NCBI RefSeq assembly: GCF_012767755.2
Contig: NZ_AP023189.1
Location: 3,412,001-3,476,000, forward strand
Length of the DNA stretch: 64,000 nucleotides
Source: Pseudomonas tohonis
GTDB taxonomy: Bacteria > Pseudomonadota > Gammaproteobacteria > Pseudomonadales > Pseudomonadaceae
Direction of reading: 5' to 3'
Shown: positions 59,898 to 64,000 of the stretch, piece after piece
How positions within the stretch are numbered: position 1 is the stretch's first letter
Layout of the letters: every line of letters begins with the position of its first letter
Notes under the pieces: model-generated
The model's input: only the letters and a program-made list of their open reading frames with translations
What the model was told of the DNA's origin: nothing
Databases searched by the model: none
Translations under genes and position numbers: made by a program

Positions 59898-60440
59898 ATG
59901 TCCAACGCGATGCAGGCCTTCCAGTACTCGATCAAGGATGCCGAAGAGCTTCTTGAACATTTCGATGCGCTTAACAGCAGCGCGCCTCCAGCAAATGCCG
60001 AGGTGCTGAAGCGTGCAGGGCTTGTGATGGCCCTCACTGCCTGGGAAACCTATGTTGAGGATCGCATCAACGAAGCCCTTCGCATTCAACTTCGCTTGAT
60101 CGCCGGCAGCCACTGTGGAGATTTCATACGCAAGAAGCTCGAAATTGAGCTCAAGCGTTTTCACAACCCTGATTCCAGCAAAACCAAGCAGCTTTTCTTG
60201 GACTACTTAGGCGTAGACGTCACGGAAGCTTGGGTCAGTATCAACGCTGATGCTGCAACGAATAGAAAGGCCCTCGACGGCTGGATAGGTAAACGAGGAA
60301 GCGCCGTTCACCGCTCAAAAGTGATGCTCAACGGGCCGCCAGCGGCACACCTCGTACGTCGAGATGATTTGGAGCGTGCAATTCGGTTCCTCAGGATGCT
60401 AGTAGAAAAAACTGATCAGTATTTAGATCAACAGATGTAG
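59898..60440 (+). CDS. HEPN-domain protein (RiboL-PSP type)
   Basis: A 180-residue helical protein. It has GLVMALTAWETYVEDRINEA and, near residue 137, KRGSAVHRS, which fits the R-x(4)-H-like motif of RiboL-PSP HEPN proteins. These are often RNases in defence or toxin systems. AAAAGGAG lies before the ATG at 59898. It is divergent from the broken AbrB-like gene, which could have been its antitoxin. Catalysis is not proven. Confidence 0.65.
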   Translation: MSNAMQAFQYSIKDAEELLEHFDALNSSAPPANAEVLKRAGLVMALTAWETYVEDRINEALRIQLRLIAGSHCGDFIRKKLEIELKRFHNPDSSKTKQLFLDYLGVDVTEAWVSINADAATNRKALDGWIGKRGSAVHRSKVMLNGPPAAHLVRRDDLERAIRFLRMLVEKTDQYLDQQM

Positions 60441-60598
60441 AGGGCCAGCCGCATGCTCATCTGCAAACAAGCTTTGGCTCATGTGGGTGTAGTCGATATC
60501 GGTCAATGCGCTCTAGATAGACCAACCACTACAAACGAACGATTCCTGTACGTGGTTGGCCGACTGTAGACGGAGCAAAAGCTGAAGAAGGAAATATT

Positions 60599-61339
60599 TT
60601 GGAGATCATAATTCCCTGCACCCAGTGCTCAGAGGCAGCAGCTGAAAAGAATGGAGGCTTTGGTCCTGATGGCATAGAAATTCTGACTAGAGCAATGCAC
60701 GTCCAAGATCATGGGCTATACCGAGCCATGTGCCCAGCAGGACATCAGCTTGTGGTGATGCTCGATAATCTCCCCTTCCAGTTGCTTTTCGAAAGCGGTC
60801 TGGAGGCTCTTGTGGATGGCTATTTTCGAGAGTCTGTTAGCAGTTTTGCGGCTGCACTCGAGCGCTTATACGAGTTCTCAATTCGCATCCAGCTAAGGTC
60901 TGAGGGGGTCGACCCCAAGGCGTTCGAGCGCATGTGGAAACTGGTATCGGTTCAGTCGGAGCGACAACTTGGTATGTATATCGGCGTGCGCACACTGAAA
61001 GAAGGTAAGGAACCTCCGACATTAAGTCAATCTCAAATAAAATTCCGCAACCTGGTTATTCATAAGGGGTACTTCCCAAGTGGGGAGGAGTCTTTCGAGT
61101 TCGGCTGCTCAGTTTTTAGATTAATTATGGATGAAGTGATGCGACTAGATGCGGTCTACAAAAGCGCAGTTGCTGATGAGACCCTATATCATCGAGTGAG
61201 GAATAGTGACCTGCTAAACGAAGGGGAGAATCCGGTGTTTCTTTTTCTTGGTATGGCGGTGGCAGATCGATCTCATCGTACGTTTGCGGACGTTGTAGCT
61301 AGGGCGCAGGCGTCGATGCAGAGAAGGCGAGTTAGTTAG
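60599..61339 (+). CDS. HEPN-like protein with N-terminal zinc-ribbon-like motif
   Basis: A 246-residue protein. Residues 6-50 have a C-x2-C ... C-x2-G-H arrangement (CTQC and CPAGH) that could bind zinc. A helical region follows, with FRNLVIHKGYFP (R-N-x3-H), the catalytic motif of HEPN ribonucleases, near residue 155. The start is a TTG at 60599 with GAAGGA about seven bases upstream; no better start is close. No named family recognised. Neighbours suggest a defence role. Confidence 0.55.
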   Translation: MEIIIPCTQCSEAAAEKNGGFGPDGIEILTRAMHVQDHGLYRAMCPAGHQLVVMLDNLPFQLLFESGLEALVDGYFRESVSSFAAALERLYEFSIRIQLRSEGVDPKAFERMWKLVSVQSERQLGMYIGVRTLKEGKEPPTLSQSQIKFRNLVIHKGYFPSGEESFEFGCSVFRLIMDEVMRLDAVYKSAVADETLYHRVRNSDLLNEGENPVFLFLGMAVADRSHRTFADVVARAQASMQRRRVS

Positions 61340-61471
61340 CACCCACGCAGAGACTGTCCGAGAGAGGTTTTCCCTGTTGGGTTTATTAAGTCAGAGGCCG
61401 ATAACACCATATCGTGCACAGGCTGCTTAAATCCACTTGCGAATTCTACATCAACACAGATGGAAGTTTTA

Positions 61472-62266
61472 ATGAGCAGACAGCAGGCAGAAAATGCATT
61501 TTCAACGTTGCTCGATCAGAAAATCCGAAGCTTCGTAGCGTCCTTTATTGATAGTTCGCGACAATTGTTTGTGGATGAGAACGGCAAATTGGTGCACTCA
61601 CAAGAATTTGGCGTATATCGCGAAAAAATCGTAAGTGAGTTCCTCAAGTTGTTCGCCCCTGAACGCATGGGCGTGGATACAGGCTTTGTTGTGAATTCCG
61701 GGGGTAAGATCAGCACTCAGTGCGACATCATCCTATTTGATAAGACTGTCACCCCGTTGATTCGGGATGATCATCACCAGCGTTTTTTTCCAATCGAGTC
61801 GGTCTGTGCCGTAGGAGAGATCAAGTCACATCTGACCCTGGCGGAGTTGAAGAAATCGCTGCGCAAGCTGGCGAAGCTCAAGTCGCTTCGGGATACGCTC
61901 TATCAGCCCGCGTACGCGTATACGCTCAAAGCAGGAGGATTGCATGGCAGCACATTCGAACCCGAATGCGATGAGCGAGACCAGCTCTTCACGTTTCTAA
62001 TCTGTGAATCCTTCAACTTTGACGTGAAGAAGCACTTGCATGATATCGTTGGCTGTTACAACGAAGAGCCCCCTAAGCATCCCTTCTGCCACCGCCATAA
62101 CATCATTTTGAGCTTGAAAGACGGACTGATGGCTTACTTGCATCCGAGCGGCGCACTTTGGAGCTTTCCTTCCACCATGCATACGCTAGTCAATCAGGAC
62201 GGCGCTATCTCGCGCCGAGTTGAACGTAAGCGTCCGGCCAACTCACCTTCCGAACTCCAGCATTAA
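61472..62266 (+). CDS. DUF6602/PD-(D/E)XK nuclease-like protein, 3' end cut by IS66
   Basis: A 264-residue frame with the restriction-nuclease-like motif D-I-I-L-F-D (TQCDIILFDKTVT) and V-G-E-I-K-S (ESVCAVGEIKSHL), as in DUF6602 proteins. The start at 61472 has TGGAAG upstream; an ATG at 61460 is also in frame. The last 13 or so codons come from the IS66 end that starts at 62226, so the natural C-terminus has been replaced. The catalytic core is intact, so it may still fold. Confidence 0.6.
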   Translation: MSRQQAENAFSTLLDQKIRSFVASFIDSSRQLFVDENGKLVHSQEFGVYREKIVSEFLKLFAPERMGVDTGFVVNSGGKISTQCDIILFDKTVTPLIRDDHHQRFFPIESVCAVGEIKSHLTLAELKKSLRKLAKLKSLRDTLYQPAYAYTLKAGGLHGSTFEPECDERDQLFTFLICESFNFDVKKHLHDIVGCYNEEPPKHPFCHRHNIILSLKDGLMAYLHPSGALWSFPSTMHTLVNQDGAISRRVERKRPANSPSELQH

Positions 62267-62310
62267 GGGCGATGGTGTCCGCGTATTTTTAAGCGGACGC
62301 GATAGCCCTT
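62265..62310. repeat. Nested inverted repeat in the IS66 leader
   Basis: AAGGGC (62265-62270) pairs with GCCCTT (62305-62310), and inside it GTCCGC (62277-62282) pairs with GCGGAC (62293-62298). This hairpin between the IS end and tnpA may limit transcription entering from outside. Confidence 0.5.
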
Positions 62311-62325
62311 ATCGCCGGGATTTCC

Positions 62326-62643
62326 ATGCGCCAACGAAGCTCTTACCCCAAACCGTTCAAGGCCCAGGTTGTTCAGGAGTGCCTGCAACCCGGTGCGACC
62401 GTTTCCAGCGTTGCCATCCGCCACGGCATCAATGCCAACGTCATTCGCAAGTGGCTACCGCTTTATCGAGATCAACTGCCAGCGGCGTTGCCGGCGTTCG
62501 TTCCTGCGAGAGTTACGCCAAAACGACCAGTTGAACCAGCTGTGATTATCGAGCTACCGCTGGGCGAGCAATCGATCACAGTGAAATGGCCAGCTTCCGA
62601 TCCTGAAGGATGCGCCCGCTTTGTCCGGGGGCTCGCCCAGTGA
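62326..62643 (+). CDS. tnpA: IS66 accessory protein TnpA
   Basis: A 105-residue protein with a helix-turn-helix (YPKPFKAQVVQECLQPGATV, then RHGINANVIRKWLPLYR) typical of IS66 OrfA. Its stop (62641-62643) overlaps the tnpB GTG start. Needed for IS66 transposition, probably for binding the ends. Confidence 0.8.
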   Translation: MRQRSSYPKPFKAQVVQECLQPGATVSSVAIRHGINANVIRKWLPLYRDQLPAALPAFVPARVTPKRPVEPAVIIELPLGEQSITVKWPASDPEGCARFVRGLAQ

Positions 62644-62975
62644 TCCGTATCGATAGTATCTGGCTCGCCACCGAACCCATGGATATGCGCGCGGGCACTG
62701 AAACCGCGTTGGCCCGCGTGGTGGCGGTGTTCGGTGCGGCGAAGCCGCACTGCGCCTATCTGTTCGCAAATCGCCGCGCCAACCGCATGAAAGTCCTGGT
62801 GCATGACGGCGTGGGTATCTGGCTGGCCGCGCGGCGATTGAACCAGGGCAAGTTTCACTGGCCAGGCATCCGCCACGGCTCGGAAGTTGAACTCGACACC
62901 GAGCAACTTCAGGCGTTGGTACTGGGGCTGCCCTGGCAGCGGGTCGGTGCGGGCGGCGCAATCACAGTGCTGTAG
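62640..62975 (+). CDS. tnpB: IS66 accessory protein TnpB
   Basis: A 111-residue IS66 Orf2 protein (IRIDSIWLATEPMDMRAGTE; LFANRRANRMKVLVHDGVGI; RLNQGKFHWP). The GTG at 62640 overlaps the tnpA stop, so translation is coupled. The family motif and position are clear. Confidence 0.85.
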   Translation: MIRIDSIWLATEPMDMRAGTETALARVVAVFGAAKPHCAYLFANRRANRMKVLVHDGVGIWLAARRLNQGKFHWPGIRHGSEVELDTEQLQALVLGLPWQRVGAGGAITVL

Positions 62976-63036
62976 CACCGGCCATTAGCCCATCGGTGTA
63001 TCTGCGCAGAGCGTCTGCTCTGGCACAATCAGCAGC

Positions 63037-64000
63037 ATGAACTCCTCGCCCAATCTCGACCAACTGACACCTGACCAGCTGCGCGCACTGGCCGCGCAGT
63101 TGCTCACGCAGGTCGACGTGATGGGCAAGAAAATCCACCGTGATCAGACCATCATTGAGCAGCTCACACACGAAATCGCTTGGTACAAACGGCACAAGTT
63201 TGCCAAGCGTAGCGAGCAACTGAGCCCTGACCAGGGTAGCTTGCTGGACGACCTGCTCGACACTGACATCGCCGCCATCGAGGCGGAGCTGAAAGCCGTC
63301 AATCCCCCGGTTGCTCCAGCCGAACCCCGCCAACAGCCCAAGCGCACACCGCTGCCGGCACAATTTCCGCGCACTGTGATCCGCCACGAACCGGAGAACA
63401 CCCAATGCGCCTGCGGCTGCCAGCTGCAACGCATCGGTGAAGACATCAGCGAAAAGCTGGATTACACGCCGGGCGTGTTTACCGTCGAACAGCACGTGCG
63501 TGGGAAATGGGTCTGTCGCCAGTGCGAAACACTGATCCAGGCCCCCGTGCCGGCCCAGGTGATCGACAAGGGCATCCCAACCGCCGGCCTTCTGGCTCAC
63601 GTGATGGTGGCCAAATTCGCCGACCACTTGCCGCTATATCGGCAAGAGAAAATCTTTGGCCGTGCCGGCCTGGCCATCGCTCGCTCGACACTGGCGCAGT
63701 GGGTCGGACAAACCGGCGTGCAGCTCCAGCCGCTAGTCGATGCCCTGCGCGAAGCCGTGCTGGGCCAACGTGTGATCCACGCTGACGAAACCCCGGTGCA
63801 AATGCTCACCCCAGGCGAGAAGAAAACCCATCGGGCTTACGTCTGGGCCTACAGCACCACACCCTTCGCCGATCTGAAGGCCGTGGTGTATGACTTCAGT
63901 CCCAGCCGTGCCGGCGAGCATGCGCGCAATTTTCTTGGTCAGTGGAATGGCAAGCTGGTCTGCGACGACTTCGCTGGCTACAAGGCCAGCTTCGAGCAAG
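63037..64000 (+). CDS. tnpC: IS66 transposase TnpC (N-terminal part)
   Basis: The first 321 residues of the IS66 DDE transposase; the frame is open to the window edge. It has an N-terminal leucine-rich coiled coil (LDQLTPDQLRALAAQLLTQV), WYKRHKFAKRSEQLSPDQ, a zinc-finger region (CACGCQLQRIGEDISEKLDY, then WVCRQCE), and the first catalytic Asp in VIHADETPVQML and second region LVCDDFAGYKA. The remaining C-terminal part lies beyond 64000. Confidence 0.85.
   Translation, partial: MNSSPNLDQLTPDQLRALAAQLLTQVDVMGKKIHRDQTIIEQLTHEIAWYKRHKFAKRSEQLSPDQGSLLDDLLDTDIAAIEAELKAVNPPVAPAEPRQQPKRTPLPAQFPRTVIRHEPENTQCACGCQLQRIGEDISEKLDYTPGVFTVEQHVRGKWVCRQCETLIQAPVPAQVIDKGIPTAGLLAHVMVAKFADHLPLYRQEKIFGRAGLAIARSTLAQWVGQTGVQLQPLVDALREAVLGQRVIHADETPVQMLTPGEKKTHRAYVWAYSTTPFADLKAVVYDFSPSRAGEHARNFLGQWNGKLVCDDFAGYKASFEQ

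Larger units (their letters stand above)
62226..64000 (+). mobile_element. IS66-family insertion sequence (left part)
   Basis: The left end starts GTAAGCGTCCGGCC at 62226, matching the IS66-type GTAAGCG terminus. Inside are the three expected genes in order: tnpA (62326), tnpB (62640) and tnpC (63037, running off the window). The insertion interrupts the 3' end of the DUF6602 gene. The right end and the 8-base target duplication are outside the window. Confidence 0.85.

Noticed and set aside
1..64000. tRNA, rRNA or CRISPR arrays
   Set aside because: No cloverleaf, rRNA-like block or regularly spaced direct repeats were noticed on reading both strands.

Overview
The window is a high-GC Pseudomonas-type chromosome: dense short-gap operons, REP-like palindromes, an OprD-family porin, an ECF/FecR signalling set and a DUF2790 protein all fit. 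A lower-GC mobile segment starts near 33.6 kb. No rRNA, tRNA or CRISPR was seen. Product names come from motif and family recognition by eye; no database search was run.

Region 1 (1-7.4 kb). The 3' end of a sulfonate/nitrate-type ABC binding protein is followed by a two-gene unit: a 2OG-Fe(II) oxygenase and a tRNA-dependent cyclodipeptide synthase of the XYP type. After a REP-rich gap come an EmrB/QacA-type MFS exporter and an overlapping luciferase-like flavin monooxygenase. Together these could make, tailor and export a diketopiperazine. Then follow a truncated paralogue of a membrane protein found intact at 13.4 kb, an Imm26/DUF4259-like protein and a secreted BPL_N-type amidotransferase-like protein.

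Region 2 (7.4-16.9 kb). A polar amino-acid ABC importer (two permeases and a binding protein, no ATPase here) precedes a VreA/VreI/VreR-like surface-signalling trio: a stand-alone STN-domain protein, an ECF sigma factor and a FecR anti-sigma. Small membrane proteins, a large M48 metalloprotease and a coiled-coil DNA-binding-like protein with palindromes at its promoter follow.

Region 3 (16.97-32.77 kb, all minus strand). Twelve tightly packed genes form one apparent operon, read from right to left. It has a complete ebo/EDB set: eboD fused to a membrane VTT/DedA-like domain, eboC, eboA, eboB, eboE and eboF. Six more genes follow: two c-type-haem proteins (CxxCH), two large proteins that resemble the N-terminal part of violacein synthase VioB but lack its ferritin-like domain, a Cys-containing secreted protein and a ScyD/ScyE-like beta-propeller. 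This looks like a metabolite production/trafficking and oxidation pathway and is the most unusual locus in the window.

Region 4 (33.5-40.2 kb). A Tn5053/Tn7-like transposition module (tniA, tniB, tniQ and a BPSL0761-type protein) has an A-AAA-AAG slippery site at the tniA start. It is followed by an XRE regulator, a DUF6088/AbiEi-like antitoxin without a partner and the 3' remnant of a chromate transporter gene.

Region 5 (40.3-59.6 kb). A metal-resistance island holds an MFS efflux protein with a His-rich tail, TraX, a YqaA-type protein, RcnA, an RcnR/CsoR-type repressor, HupE, a His-rich secreted protein, an orphan MotA, a ZnuA-like protein, a CzcRS-type two-component system, a CzcBA-DUF3240-CzcC efflux operon, an OprD porin and small secreted proteins. 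Two regulatory signatures are visible. Three C/G-tract palindromes probably bind the RcnR-like repressor. Several TGTAATTC-N12-CCTGWCAG boxes probably bind the CzcR-like regulator, and one of them drives an apparently non-coding transcript ending in a strong terminator.

Region 6 (59.5-64 kb). An AbrB-like gene broken by an amber codon, two HEPN-type proteins and a PD-(D/E)XK-like DUF6602 protein look like a small defence/toxin cluster. The last is cut at its 3' end by an IS66-family element that runs off the window.
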